The notes under the pieces were generated by a model. The model had not been told where the DNA came from and ran no database searches. It saw only the letters and a list, made by a program, of their open reading frames with translations. From NCBI RefSeq assembly GCF_051390635.1, contig NZ_JBPODT010000001.1, forward strand, positions 744,001-808,000: a stretch of DNA of 64,000 nt, written 5' to 3'. Shown piece by piece: positions 8,257-16,807 of the stretch (positions within the stretch are counted from its first letter, which is position 1; each line of letters begins with the position of its first letter). This stretch comes from Microbaculum sp051390635. Lineage in GTDB: Bacteria; Pseudomonadota; Alphaproteobacteria; Rhizobiales; Tepidamorphaceae. The position numbers and the translations under genes were made by a program.

Positions 8257-8802
8257 ATGGCTGACGTAAATTTCAGTCGCCTAGCGGCGGAACAGGACCG
8301 GCAAGCGGAGAGCGGGGCGGAGTCCGCCGACACCAGTCTGTTCGACCTGGTGGAACTGCTGTTCTTCGCCTACCGCGATTTCATCAGCGACCCGGACGCG
8401 ATCCTCGACGAATACGACTTCGGCCGTGCCCATCACCGGGTGCTGCATTTCGTCAACCGCAACCCGGGCCTGAGCGTCGCCGAACTCCTGGATATCCTGA
8501 AGATCACGAAGCAGAGTCTCGGGCGCGTATTGAAGCAGCTCGTCGACGAGGGGTTCGTGTACCAGCAGGAAGGCCCATCCGACCGGCGCCAGCGTTTGCT
8601 GTTTCCGACCGAACGCGGTCGCGCGCTCGCGCTGCGGCTGGCCTCGCCCCAGTTCGCGCGATTCGCCGCGGCGATCGCGGCGACGAGCGAGGCCGACGCC
8701 GATGCGACGCGGCGCTTCCTGATGGCCATGGTCAATCCGCGCGAACGCGACAAGGTCGCCGCCTTGTTGAAGGGCAACCAGGGCTCGCGGCAGAATGACT
8801 GA
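8257..8802 (+). CDS. MarR-family transcriptional regulator (PetP-like)
   Basis: A winged-helix regulator of 181 residues. The recognition region is LSVAELLDILKITKQSLGRV and the wing EGPSDRRQRLLFPTERGRAL. It is followed by an OmpR-type regulator and an EnvZ-type kinase, an arrangement like petP-petR of Rhodobacter capsulatus, where the pair lies upstream of the cytochrome bc1 genes. Here petABC is about 23 kb away, so the functional link is inferred by analogy only. Ligand unknown. Confidence 0.87.
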   Translation: MADVNFSRLAAEQDRQAESGAESADTSLFDLVELLFFAYRDFISDPDAILDEYDFGRAHHRVLHFVNRNPGLSVAELLDILKITKQSLGRVLKQLVDEGFVYQQEGPSDRRQRLLFPTERGRALALRLASPQFARFAAAIAATSEADADATRRFLMAMVNPRERDKVAALLKGNQGSRQND

Positions 8803-8851
8803 AACGAGCCCCCGCGAACCGGGACACGGGGGCGACCGGAGGTCCGCTGAC

Positions 8852-9589
8852 ATGGTAGCTGGCGATACGACGAGTGAACGCGTACCGGCCGCGAAGGGCC
8901 GCGCGACGGTGCCGGAAGACACCGCGCCGCACCTTTTAGTGGTCGACGACGACCGCCGCATCCGCACGCTGCTGTCGCGCTACCTGGTCGAGAACGGCTA
9001 TCGGGTCACGACCGCGGACACGGCCGCGGAAGCGCGACGGCGGCTCAACGGCCTCACCTTCGATCTGATCGTGCTCGACCTGATGATGCCCGGCGAGTCC
9101 GGAATCGACTTCGCCGCAGACCTGCGGACGTCCTCCGATGTGCCGATCCTGATGCTGACGGCCCGGTCCGAGCTCGAGCATCGCATCCAGGGCCTGGAAG
9201 CCGGCGCCGACGACTATCTGGCCAAACCCTTCGAGCCGCGTGAGCTGTTGTTGCGGATCGCCTCGATCCTGCGCCGCCAGTCGCGCGGCCAGCCGGTCGA
9301 GGAGACGGTGTGCTTCGGCCCGTTCTCGTTCCATCTCGGCCGCGGCGAGCTGAAGTGCGGCGACGAGATCGTCCGGCTGACGGAGCGCGAGCGCGATCTC
9401 CTGCGCATCTTCGCCACGCAGCCCGGCGAGACGGTGTCGCGGATCGACCTGGCCGCCAGCGCCAATGGCAGCGAACGCGCCGTCGACGTCCAGATCAATC
9501 GCCTGCGTCGCAAGATCGAGACCGATCCCGGCAACCCGATACACCTGCAGACCGTCCGCGGCATCGGCTACCGGCTGCAGATCGACTGA
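8852..9589 (+). CDS. OmpR-family response regulator (PetR-like)
   Basis: The receiver domain has paired acidic residues (VVDDDRR), phospho-acceptor Asp in LIVLDLMMPGESG and Lys in YLAKPFEP. A C-terminal OmpR winged helix follows, ending INRLRRKIETDPGNP and LQTVRGIGYRL. I choose ATG 8852 because ggaggt at 8838-8843 gives ideal spacing; ATG 8795 would overlap the marR stop by 8 bp but has no ribosome site. It is followed 27 bp later by its likely cognate kinase. Resembles PetR of Rhodobacter; target genes unknown. Confidence 0.92.
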   Translation: MVAGDTTSERVPAAKGRATVPEDTAPHLLVVDDDRRIRTLLSRYLVENGYRVTTADTAAEARRRLNGLTFDLIVLDLMMPGESGIDFAADLRTSSDVPILMLTARSELEHRIQGLEAGADDYLAKPFEPRELLLRIASILRRQSRGQPVEETVCFGPFSFHLGRGELKCGDEIVRLTERERDLLRIFATQPGETVSRIDLAASANGSERAVDVQINRLRRKIETDPGNPIHLQTVRGIGYRLQID

Positions 9590-9616
9590 TCGCAACGGAG
9601 CGCCCCCGGAGCCGCA

Positions 9617-10993
9617 ATGGCATCGATCACCGACATCGCCCGCCCCGCCCGCGCCGGCCGCAACATCTGGCGCTGGTTCTGGCGCGGCGTGGCCAACCTG
9701 ATGCCGAAGGGCCTTTTCGCCCGGTCGCTGCTGATCATCATCCTGCCGATCGTCCTCCTGCAGGCCATCGTCGCCTTCGTTTTCATGGAACGCCACTGGC
9801 AGCAGGTCACCGCGCGCCTGTCCGAGGCGGTGACCCAGGAGATCAGGGCAATCATCACCGTGTACGAGAATTTCCCGCGGGACGCCGACAACCAGAAGCT
9901 GGTGCGCCTCGCCGCCGACGACTTCGGCCTGTCCATCTCGTTCCTGCCGCCCGACCCGTTGCCCCCCGCCGGCCCCAAGCCGTTCTTCTCCCTGCTGGAC
10001 CGGACGCTCAGCGAGGAGATCACCCGTCAGATCGGCCGGCCCTTCTGGATCGACACGGTCGGCAAGTCCAATCTCGTCGAGATCCGCATCAAGCTGGACG
10101 ACGCGGTGCTGCGTGTGTTCGCCCGGCGCAGCCAGGCCTACGCCTCGAATTCGCATATCTTCATCGTCTGGATGGTGGGCGCCTCGCTCGTGCTGCTCGC
10201 CGTCGCGGTGGCCTTCCTGCGCAACCAGATCCGGCCGATCCTGCGACTTGCCGAAGCCGCCGAGACCTTCGGCAAGGGCCGCGACGTCGAGGATTTCCGT
10301 CCGCGCGGCGCCCGCGAGGTGCGCCAGGCCGCCCTCGCCTTCCTCGAGATGAAACGGCGCATCGAGCGCCAGATCGAGCAGCGCACGACGATGCTTGCCG
10401 GCGTCAGCCACGACCTGCGGACGATCCTGACCCGCTTCAAGCTGGAGCTCGCGCTGCTCGGCGACTCGCCCGAGATCGAGATGATGACGGCCGACGTCGA
10501 CGAGATGCAGCACATGCTCGAGGAATACATGGCATTCGCCCGCGGCGATTCCGGCGAACAATCGGAACCCGTCGACGTGCCCGCCCTGCTCGAGACGCTG
10601 AAGTCCGACGCCGAGCGCTCCGGCCACAAGGCCACGGTCAGCTATTCCGGCGAACCGACGGTGACGGCGAAGCCGCAGACCATGAAGCGCGGCCTCGCCA
10701 ACCTCGTTGACAACGCCTGCCGCTATGGCGACGAGGTCAGGATTTCCGGCGTGCGCGGCGACATGTGGCTGACCGTGATCATCGAGGACAACGGACCGGG
10801 CGTTCCCGAGGAACTCCGCGAGGCGGTGTTCAAGCCGTTCTACCGGCTCGACGACTCGCGCAACCAGGAAAGCGGCGGCACCGGCCTGGGCTTGGCGATC
10901 GCCCGCGACGCGGTGCGCAGCCACGGCGGCGACATCACCCTGTCCGACAGCCCGCTGGGCGGCCTGCGCGCGACCGTGCGGCTGCCGGTCTAG
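9617..10993 (+). CDS. EnvZ-like membrane sensor histidine kinase
   Basis: 458 residues. There are two transmembrane helices (SLLIIILPIVLLQAIVAFVF near 40-57 and IFIVWMVGASLVLLAVAVAF near 180-200) with a periplasmic domain of about 120 residues between, then HAMP, the H-box GVSHDLRTILTRFKLEL, and ATPase boxes NLVDNACRYG (N), EDNGPGVP (G1) and GGTGLGLAIA (G2). It is the likely partner of the upstream OmpR-type regulator. It overlaps the stop of the convergent AraC gene by 4 bp. The signal sensed is unknown. Confidence 0.93.
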   Translation: MASITDIARPARAGRNIWRWFWRGVANLMPKGLFARSLLIIILPIVLLQAIVAFVFMERHWQQVTARLSEAVTQEIRAIITVYENFPRDADNQKLVRLAADDFGLSISFLPPDPLPPAGPKPFFSLLDRTLSEEITRQIGRPFWIDTVGKSNLVEIRIKLDDAVLRVFARRSQAYASNSHIFIVWMVGASLVLLAVAVAFLRNQIRPILRLAEAAETFGKGRDVEDFRPRGAREVRQAALAFLEMKRRIERQIEQRTTMLAGVSHDLRTILTRFKLELALLGDSPEIEMMTADVDEMQHMLEEYMAFARGDSGEQSEPVDVPALLETLKSDAERSGHKATVSYSGEPTVTAKPQTMKRGLANLVDNACRYGDEVRISGVRGDMWLTVIIEDNGPGVPEELREAVFKPFYRLDDSRNQESGGTGLGLAIARDAVRSHGGDITLSDSPLGGLRATVRLPV

Positions 10994-11727
10994 GGAGCCG
11001 CGCCGAAATACCGTCCGGGCGTTACGCCGAACTCGCGCCGGAAGGCGTGGATGAAGGCGCTGGTGCTGTCGTACCCCGCCTCCAGCGCGACGGCCGTCAC
11101 CGGCTCGCCGGCGGCGAGCCGCTCGATGGCGCCCAGCAGCCGCAGCCGTCGCCGCCACGCCCCGAAGCTCAGGCCCGTGTCCGCCGCGAAACGCCGGGCG
11201 AAGCTGCGCCGCGCCATGCCGGCCGCCACCGCCCAGTCGTCGAGGCCGCGCCTGTCGGCGGGATCCTCCATCAGCAGCCCGGCCACGCGGGCGAGCCGCT
11301 CGTCGGTCGGTTCCGGCAGGTTGAGCGGCATCACCGGACCGGTCCTCAGGTCCGCTATCAGCAGCGCCAGCAGGTGCGGCCGGGTGCCGTCGGCCACCGG
11401 CCCCTCGACAAGCCGCACGATCAGCTCGCGCATCAGCGCGCTGACGCCGAGCACCGCGAAGCTGGCGACGAACGGCAGGCGCACACTGTCGGAAATATAG
11501 ACCGTCCGCATCGCCACCTCGGTCCGGCAGAAGACCTCGTGCGGCTCGCGCGCCGGCATCCACAGCGCGCGTCCCGGCGGCACCACCCAGGTCCCGCCGC
11601 GTGCCTTGACCCGCATCGCCCCGCGCTTGGCGAACACGAGCTGGCAGAAGGCGTGCGCGTGCAGCGCGATGACGTGGCCGCGCGGATAGTCGTTGGCCCA
11701 GGTCTTGATGTCCGGCAGGTCCGACAT
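10990..11727 (-). CDS. AraC-family regulator with cupin sensor domain
   Basis: An N-terminal cupin half (ALHAHAFCQLVFAKRGAMRV, then WVVPPGRALWMPAREPHEV) is followed by an AraC DNA-binding domain (LDDWAVAAGMARRSFARRFA and AVALEAGYDSTSAFIHAFRR). The cupin histidines fit a small-molecule pocket. I prefer ATG 11727 (MSDLPD); a GTG at 11775 would add 16 residues. The gene is divergent from an MFS transporter 99 bp away, which it probably controls, a common regulator/exporter arrangement. Confidence 0.88.
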   Translation of the reverse strand: MSDLPDIKTWANDYPRGHVIALHAHAFCQLVFAKRGAMRVKARGGTWVVPPGRALWMPAREPHEVFCRTEVAMRTVYISDSVRLPFVASFAVLGVSALMRELIVRLVEGPVADGTRPHLLALLIADLRTGPVMPLNLPEPTDERLARVAGLLMEDPADRRGLDDWAVAAGMARRSFARRFAADTGLSFGAWRRRLRLLGAIERLAAGEPVTAVALEAGYDSTSAFIHAFRREFGVTPGRYFGAAP

Positions 11728-11826
11728 TGGCACGAATTCGACACTGCCGGACCGGATTGCGCAAGCGGGCAACACACCCCGGTGCTAGGCTGAGGCCGAA
11801 TTCGCCTGTTTCGCCGAGCGACCCAG

Positions 11827-13020
11827 ATGAACCGGACCCTGCGCTTCGTCAACATCGCCCACTTTCTGGATCACTACTTCCTGCTGATCTTCCCGACGGC
11901 GGTGCTGGCGATCCATCCCGCCTGGGGCATGAGCTATGGCGAGGCGCTGGCGCTCGGCACCCCGGGGTTCATCGCCTTCGCGCTGTGCACCCCGCTGGCC
12001 GGCTGGCTGGGGGACCGCTACGGCGACAAGCCGCTCATGGTCGCCTTCTTCCTCGGCCTCGGCCTGTCCTCGATCGCCACCGGCATGGCGGCGGGGCCGA
12101 TAACGCTGGCGCTCGGCCTGACGGGCATCGGCGCCTTCGCCTCGATCTATCATCCCGTCGGCACGGCGATGATCGTGCGGCTCGCCGCCCGAACCGGCCG
12201 CGCGCTCGGCGTCAACGGCGTCTACGGCAATCTCGGCGTCGCCGCGGCCGCCGGCGCCACCGGCCTGCTGGCGGGCTATCTCGGCTGGCGCGCGGCATTC
12301 TTCGTGCCGGGCGCGCTGACGGTACTGCTCGGGATCGCGTTCGCATGGCTGCCGGCGGTCGTGCTGGACGCCGACGGCACCGGCGGGCCGAAATCGTTCG
12401 AGGCGACAAACGGCGACCGGCTCCGCGTGCTGGCCGTCGTGTTCGTCGCCAGCCTGTTCGGCGGCATCGCCTTCAACGGCGTCACCGTCGCCCTGCCGAA
12501 GATCTTCGAGGAACGCCTTACCGGTGGCCTCGATGGCGCGTCCGGCGTCGCGGCGATCGGCGCCTATGCCTCGCTGGTCTTCGCGCTCGCCGCCTTCACG
12601 CAGCTTCCGGTCGGCCGCCTGCTCGACCGGATCGGCGCCAAGCCGATCATGGTCTCGCTGACCGGACTGCAGGCCGTCCTGTTCCTCGTTCTGGCGCAGG
12701 TCGACGGCGCCCTCGCCGTTCTGGTGTCGGTGCCGCTGATGCTGGCGGTCTTCGGCGAGATCCCGGTCGGCGCCTGGCTGATCGGGCACTACGTGGGGCC
12801 GGCCTGGCGCTCGCGGGTCTACTCGGTCCAGTTCCTGCTGACGCTCGGCGTCAGCTCGGGCATCGTGCCGATGATCGCGGTACTGCACGAGCGCACCGGC
12901 TCGTCGACGGCGCTGCTGATGCTGCTGGGCGGCGCGATGGTGGTGGTCTTCGCGATGTCGCTGGTGCTGCCCGGCGGCGCGCGCTCGCCACGCGCGGCAC
13001 CGCAACCGGCCGCGGAGTGA
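11827..13020 (+). CDS. MFS transporter
   Basis: A 397-residue, twelve-helix major facilitator. Motif A-like GWLGDRYGDKPLMVAF lies between helices 2 and 3 and a related GRLLDRIGAKPIMVSL is at the start of the second half. FASIYHPVGTAMIVRLAAR in helix 4 resembles the Fsr/fosmidomycin-resistance-like branch, but substrate cannot be assigned. It is divergently transcribed from the AraC-type regulator, suggesting inducible efflux or uptake. It ends 7 bp before the convergent csaA-like gene. Confidence 0.85.
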   Translation: MNRTLRFVNIAHFLDHYFLLIFPTAVLAIHPAWGMSYGEALALGTPGFIAFALCTPLAGWLGDRYGDKPLMVAFFLGLGLSSIATGMAAGPITLALGLTGIGAFASIYHPVGTAMIVRLAARTGRALGVNGVYGNLGVAAAAGATGLLAGYLGWRAAFFVPGALTVLLGIAFAWLPAVVLDADGTGGPKSFEATNGDRLRVLAVVFVASLFGGIAFNGVTVALPKIFEERLTGGLDGASGVAAIGAYASLVFALAAFTQLPVGRLLDRIGAKPIMVSLTGLQAVLFLVLAQVDGALAVLVSVPLMLAVFGEIPVGAWLIGHYVGPAWRSRVYSVQFLLTLGVSSGIVPMIAVLHERTGSSTALLMLLGGAMVVVFAMSLVLPGGARSPRAAPQPAAE

Positions 13021-13027
13021 GGTCGCG

Positions 13028-13378
13028 TCAGTACAGCCGGCCGCCGTTTGGCACCAGACGCCCGGGCCGGATCAGCACGACCTCGCCGTCCTCGTCGGGA
13101 AAGCCGAGGGTCAGCACTTCCGACATGAACTTGCCGATCTGGCGCGGCGGGAAGTTGACGACGGCGGCCACCTGCTCGCCGAGAATGCTCTCGGGCGTGT
13201 AGTGCCTGGTGATCTGCGCCGAGGTCTTCTTGGTGCCGATCTCCGGCCCGAAGTCGATCCACAGCTTGATGGCCGGCTTGCGCGCTTCCGGGAAAGGCTC
13301 GGCCTGGACGACGGTGCCGACGCGCACGTCGACCTTGAGAAAGTCATCAAAAGCGATGAAGTCCGCAGGATCGGTCAT
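13028..13378 (-). CDS. CsaA-type tRNA-binding / chaperone-like protein
   Basis: A compact 116-residue OB-fold protein of the tRNA-binding domain family. Landmarks are FLKVDVRVGTVVQAEPFPEA, KLWIDFGPEIGTKKTSAQIT, VAAVVNFPPRQIGKFMSEVL and GEVVLIRPGRLVPNGGRLY, which cover the whole CsaA fold. CsaA of Bacillus is described as an export-related chaperone that binds RNA-like ligands; the role in alphaproteobacteria is not established. Full length for the family, with no operon partner. Confidence 0.88.
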   Translation of the reverse strand: MTDPADFIAFDDFLKVDVRVGTVVQAEPFPEARKPAIKLWIDFGPEIGTKKTSAQITRHYTPESILGEQVAAVVNFPPRQIGKFMSEVLTLGFPDEDGEVVLIRPGRLVPNGGRLY

Positions 13379-13431
13379 GGTCGCCCCCTCCAGGCAAGGC
13401 GCCTAGCACGGTCCATGCCGGCGCGGCAAGA

Positions 13432-14136
13432 TCAGATGCCGCCGCCGTATTCCTCGTCCGGCTCCGGACCCTCGTCATAGCGGCGCCGCCGACGGCGACG
13501 GCCGCGGCGCACCCGGTCGATGGCGTCGGCGAAACTCGCCAGCCCCTCGAGCCGGCGCATCCAGCGACCGCCCTCGGTCAGCCTGCGGTCGAGCTCGACC
13601 ATGGTGCGCGCCATGCCCGGATCGTCGTCCCTCAGCCAGACCCGCAAGGTCCGCCCGAAGGCGACGGCGAGCCCCTGCGCGCCGACCATGCCGAGCCGCC
13701 CGCTTGTATCGATGCCCGCGGCCTCGAGCATCCACACCATCGACCGAACGGCGATGGGGTTCATCGCGATCAGGTCGCCGGGCCGCCGCTCGAAGCTCCT
13801 GGCGATCGACCGCACCGCGTCCTTGTAGGGCATCAGCGCGTCGAAGCGTGTCATCAGCACGTCGAACAGCCGCTCGCGCGCCGGCTCGTCGGTCAGCTCG
13901 GGATCGAGCGCGTCGAGCACCGCCTGGTCGATGCGCCGGGTGAAGGCGGCGAGGATGTCGGTCTTGCCGTCGAAGGCGGCGCGAAGCGCCGACAGCGACA
14001 CGCCCGCGCGCGCGGCGATATCGGTGAGCCGAACTTCGTCCCAGGGCTGATCGGCAGCAAGGTCGAGCGCCGCGTCGACGATGTCGTCCGGCGTCTTCGC
14101 TTTCTGGGCTTTCGATTTCGTGGTCTTTCGGGCCAT
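13432..14136 (-). CDS. TetR-family transcriptional regulator
   Basis: The N-terminal helix-turn-helix is RLTDIAARAGVSLSALRAAF. The C-terminal part (FERRPGDLIAMNPIAVRSMV through RTLRVWLRDDDPGMARTMVE) resembles COQ9-like TetR relatives. A very basic run (RRGRRRRRRRYDEG) precedes an acidic tail EEYGGGI. Start ATG 14136 is set by ggaggt at 14141-14146; an upstream ATG at 14178 lacks a ribosome site. It lies just downstream of proC on the same strand. Targets unknown. Confidence 0.85.
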   Translation of the reverse strand: MARKTTKSKAQKAKTPDDIVDAALDLAADQPWDEVRLTDIAARAGVSLSALRAAFDGKTDILAAFTRRIDQAVLDALDPELTDEPARERLFDVLMTRFDALMPYKDAVRSIARSFERRPGDLIAMNPIAVRSMVWMLEAAGIDTSGRLGMVGAQGLAVAFGRTLRVWLRDDDPGMARTMVELDRRLTEGGRWMRRLEGLASFADAIDRVRRGRRRRRRRYDEGPEPDEEYGGGI

Positions 14137-14206
14137 CGGCACCTCCGGCACCGAAAGATAGGCCATGGCGCCAGACACGCAAGGCGGCGATGCGCCGCGA
14201 CCGGCC

Positions 14207-15025
14207 CTAGCCCGCCAGTTCCTTGCCGCGTTTCGTGGCGGCGGCGACCGCGTCGGTCATCAGTTCTCGCAGCCCCGCCTCGCCCATCAGGACCCGGAGC
14301 GCGGCCTCCGTGGTGCCCCCCGGCGAGGTGACGTTCTTGCGAAGCGTCGCGGGGTCGAGATCGGAGCGATTCAGCAGTTCGCCGGCCCCGGAAACGGTGA
14401 CACGGGCGAGTTGCATGGCCAGGTCGGCCGACAGGCCCGCCGCCACGCCTGCCTCGGCGAGGCACTCGGCGAGCAGGAACACGTAGGCCGGTCCGGAACC
14501 CGACACCGCCGTCACGGCGTCCATCAGCGCCTCGTCGTCGATCCAGGCGACCGCGCCGCAGGCTTCGAGCAGCGAGGACGCCGCCGCGCGCTGGCTTGCG
14601 TCGACTTCGCCGTTGGCCACGCACACGGTAATGCCGCGCCCGATTGCGGCCGGCGTATTCGGAATCGTGCGGATGATCGGCTGGCCGGGCGGGAAATGCC
14701 GGGCGAGATTGGCGATGGTCTTGCCGGCGGCCACCGACACCACGGCGCAGGCCTCGGGGATGCGCGCCGCGACGCCGCCGAGCACGTCATCCATGACCTG
14801 CGGCTTCACCGCGATAACCGCGATCTGCGGCGGCGTGGTCGAACAGACCGGATTGAGATGAAATCCCTTGCCCGCGGCAAGCGCCGACAGTTCGGCGGAG
14901 GGCGCGGGATCGAGGACCGTCAGACTGGCCGGCGGCAGGCCGCGCGCAAGCCAGCCTTCCAGCATCGCCCCGCCCATCTTTCCGGCCCCGACGAGCACGA
15001 CCGGGCCGAGCGTCTGGAGACTCAC
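14207..15025 (-). CDS. proC: Pyrroline-5-carboxylate reductase
   Basis: ProC reduces 1-pyrroline-5-carboxylate to L-proline with NAD(P)H in the cytosol. A Rossmann loop (VVLVGAGKMGGAMLEGWLAR) opens the protein, AVKPQVMDDVL follows, and the C-terminal signature is complete: GSGPAYVFLLAECLAEAGVA and TVSGAGELL...LRKNVTSPGGTTEAAL. The 272 residues match the family. Its ATG overlaps the stop of the ybjN-domain gene (ATGA), so the two are translationally coupled. Confidence 0.95.
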   Translation of the reverse strand: MSLQTLGPVVLVGAGKMGGAMLEGWLARGLPPASLTVLDPAPSAELSALAAGKGFHLNPVCSTTPPQIAVIAVKPQVMDDVLGGVAARIPEACAVVSVAAGKTIANLARHFPPGQPIIRTIPNTPAAIGRGITVCVANGEVDASQRAAASSLLEACGAVAWIDDEALMDAVTAVSGSGPAYVFLLAECLAEAGVAAGLSADLAMQLARVTVSGAGELLNRSDLDPATLRKNVTSPGGTTEAALRVLMGEAGLRELMTDAVAAATKRGKELAG

Positions 15026-15522
15026 GCGTGCCCCGCGGTCTCGAACAGGGCGGACTCAATCGCCTCGTTGGCGGTTTTGCCGGCCCAGACCACGAACTGG
15101 TAGGCCTGGAAGTAGCGCTCGCAGGTGTCGACCGCGGCGTCGAGCAGCGCCTCGCACTGGCGCGGGCTCGTCTCGGTTCCCACCAGTGGCAGCGCGTGGC
15201 GGAAAATCACCACGCCTTCCTGGGCCCACAGGTCGAAGTGTCCGATCCAGAGCTGCTCGTTGATGCGCGCCATCAGGTCCATCACCTCGCGCCGGCGCGC
15301 GTCGGGAACCTTCAGATCGAAGGCGCAGGCGAGATGCAGCGCTTCCAGATCGTCCATCCAGGTGAAGGAGATGTGATAGTCGGTCCAGTTGCCGGTGACC
15401 GAAATGGTAATCTCGTGATCGCCCGATCGGTCGAAGGACCAGTCGTTGAGCGCAGCGATCTGCTCGATCGTATCGACGGGGTTGATCAGGCGTTCGGTGC
15501 CGAAATCGACGACGAGTGTCAT
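15022..15522 (-). CDS. YbjN domain-containing protein
   Basis: A 166-residue protein of the YbjN family, which has a fold like type III secretion chaperones and no defined biochemical role in most bacteria. Segments such as WTDYHISFTWMDDLEALHLA and RINEQLWIGHFDLWAQEGVV are typical of the alphaproteobacterial branch. I take ATG 15522 (MTLVVDFGTE); an upstream ATG at 15606 would add 28 non-conserved residues. It is coupled to proC through an ATGA overlap. Confidence 0.85.
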   Translation of the reverse strand: MTLVVDFGTERLINPVDTIEQIAALNDWSFDRSGDHEITISVTGNWTDYHISFTWMDDLEALHLACAFDLKVPDARRREVMDLMARINEQLWIGHFDLWAQEGVVIFRHALPLVGTETSPRQCEALLDAAVDTCERYFQAYQFVVWAGKTANEAIESALFETAGHA

Positions 15523-15597
15523 GGCCTGTCCTCTCGGTCGTTGGGCGTGAGCGGAGCAACCGGACCGTATGCCGCCGGTCCGGTAGAAACAAAAACG

Positions 15598-15615
15598 GGC
15601 CGGCAAGGGCCGGCC
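15598..15615 (-). terminator. Intrinsic terminator downstream of ubiK
   Basis: ggccggc (15598-15604), loop aagg, gccggcc (15609-15615). On the reverse strand the stem is followed by cgtttttgttt. It lies about 190 bp beyond the ubiK stop and upstream of the ybjN-domain gene, separating the two transcripts. Confidence 0.75.
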
Positions 15616-15807
15616 TGGTGATCGGGCGAAGAGGCGTGTTCCGGGGCCACTTCCCGTCGGGCGTATCGTCGCGGCACAGAGGCGAATCGCGGCATGGGGC
15701 CAATATATCGTGGCCGGAACAGGGTCGGCTACTTGTTATGGATGTTTTCCGTTAACACCCTGTTAACGATGACGCCTTCGATCCGTCACGAGGCCCGCCA
15801 CCCCGCC

Positions 15808-16155
15808 CTACTCCTTGGATTTCGCGGCGGACGAATTTCTTGTTGAAGCCGGCTTGCGCGTCGTCGCCTTCCGGGCGGCGGCCTTCTTCGGCGCCGCCGG
15901 CGGTTCGATGCCCGCAGCCGTTTCCAGCGCGGCGATACGGCTCTTCAGCGCCTCGTTTTCCTCGCGCGCCTTGGCTGCCATCGCCTTGACGGCTTCGAAC
16001 TCCTCGCGCTGGACCACATCGAGGTCGCGCAGCACCTTCTCGGCCTGGGTGCGCACGACGGTCTCGACTTCCGAACGAACGCCCTTGGCAACACCGGCCG
16101 CGTCGGTCATGAAGCGCGCGAACTCGTCGAGGATGCGATTGCTGGACTGCGGCAT
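15808..16155 (-). CDS. ubiK: UbiK-family accessory factor (BMFP domain)
   Basis: A 115-residue protein with the BMFP pattern: RILDEFARFMTDAAGVAKGV, then EVETVVRTQAEKVLRDLDVV and a coiled coil FEAVKAMAAKAREENEALKS followed by RIAALE. UbiK assists the aerobic ubiquinone biosynthesis complex in E. coli. The C-terminus adds a basic Lys/Ala-rich tail (APKKAAARKATTRKPAST), common in alphaproteobacterial members. Start ATG 16155 (MPQSSNR) fits the family; ATG 16236 would add 27 unlike residues. Confidence 0.88.
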   Translation of the reverse strand: MPQSSNRILDEFARFMTDAAGVAKGVRSEVETVVRTQAEKVLRDLDVVQREEFEAVKAMAAKAREENEALKSRIAALETAAGIEPPAAPKKAAARKATTRKPASTRNSSAAKSKE

Positions 16156-16289
16156 GCTGGTTTCGAGCGATCTGCGCCCGACTCCCTGTTGTCGATTCGC
16201 TTTACAGACAATGGGCACACCACTGCCGGAGTTCAAGACGACGGCCGAAGCACCGCGAATGCGTCTTTAGTTGCGCCCGCCAATGCGAA

Positions 16290-16313
16290 CGCCGCCGGAT
16301 CGCTCCGGCGGCG
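16290..16313. terminator. Hairpin downstream of cold-shock gene
   Basis: A perfect 10-bp stem, cgccgccgga (16290-16299) with tccggcggcg (16304-16313) and loop tcgc, sits about 30 bp beyond the csp stop. No T-run follows on the reverse strand, so termination is only likely. A second small hairpin, gatcgc-ttgag-gcgatc, overlaps the stop codon. Confidence 0.45.
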
Positions 16314-16343
16314 TCGCGACGTTTCTTTGATCGCTTGAGGCGA

Positions 16344-16556
16344 TCAGGCCAGCTCGATACCGACGGCCTGGGGCCCACGACCGCGCCGATCTTCCTCGAT
16401 TTCGAAACTCACCTTGGTGCCTTCGTCGAGGGCCGGCAGACCGGAACGCTCAAGTGCAGTAATGTGCACGAACACGTCCTTGCCGCCCTCTTCCGGCGTG
16501 ATGAAGCCGAAGCCGCGCGAATGATTGAAGAACTTCACGGTGCCATTTTGGCGCAT
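16344..16556 (-). CDS. Cold-shock protein, CspA family
   Basis: A 70-residue single OB-fold RNA chaperone with both nucleic-acid motifs: RNP1 SRGFGFITPEE and RNP2 KDVFVHITALE. MRQNGTVKFFNHS at the N-terminus is typical of alphaproteobacterial Csp proteins that act alone. aggag lies seven bases before the ATG. About 180 bp of leader can fold (for example ggtacg-...-cgtacc near 16692-16717), as expected for cold-shock mRNAs; the fold is visible but its regulation is inferred. Confidence 0.95.
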   Translation of the reverse strand: MRQNGTVKFFNHSRGFGFITPEEGGKDVFVHITALERSGLPALDEGTKVSFEIEEDRRGRGPQAVGIELA

Positions 16557-16746
16557 GGGAAACTCCTGTCCCGAATTCCGTCGAATTCAAACCAAAGACC
16601 CGGGCCGCGACGTCCGGCCCGGCAATCTCAGACATTCGGGATAGGTAACCATTCACCCCCCTAGGAGGACAGTCCTGACCGAAATCCTGAGGGTACGTCC
16701 CACCGCGGGCCGTACCGGCGTATCTCCTATGGCAGCGCAATGCGGC

Positions 16747-16807
16747 ATCCGCAAGGCATGTCCCCTAACGAAAGTTACGAACATCTTTCGTTGGCTGCGG
16801 ATTTTTT
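16747..16807 (+). terminator. Strong forward-strand terminator with alternative pairing
   Basis: Outer stem atccgca (16747-16753) with tgcggat (16796-16802), inner perfect stem aacgaaag (16767-16774) with ctttcgtt (16785-16792), then six T (16802-16807). The same ccgca (16749-16753) can instead pair with tgcgg at 16741-16745, disrupting the outer stem. No forward gene lies upstream for many kilobases, so it either ends an unannotated small RNA or acts as a leader element ahead of lgt. Confidence 0.7.

Noticed and set aside
8936..11764. Reverse-strand open frame of 942 codons
   Set aside because: It lies antisense to the response regulator and kinase and partly over the AraC gene, with composition typical of a GC shadow.
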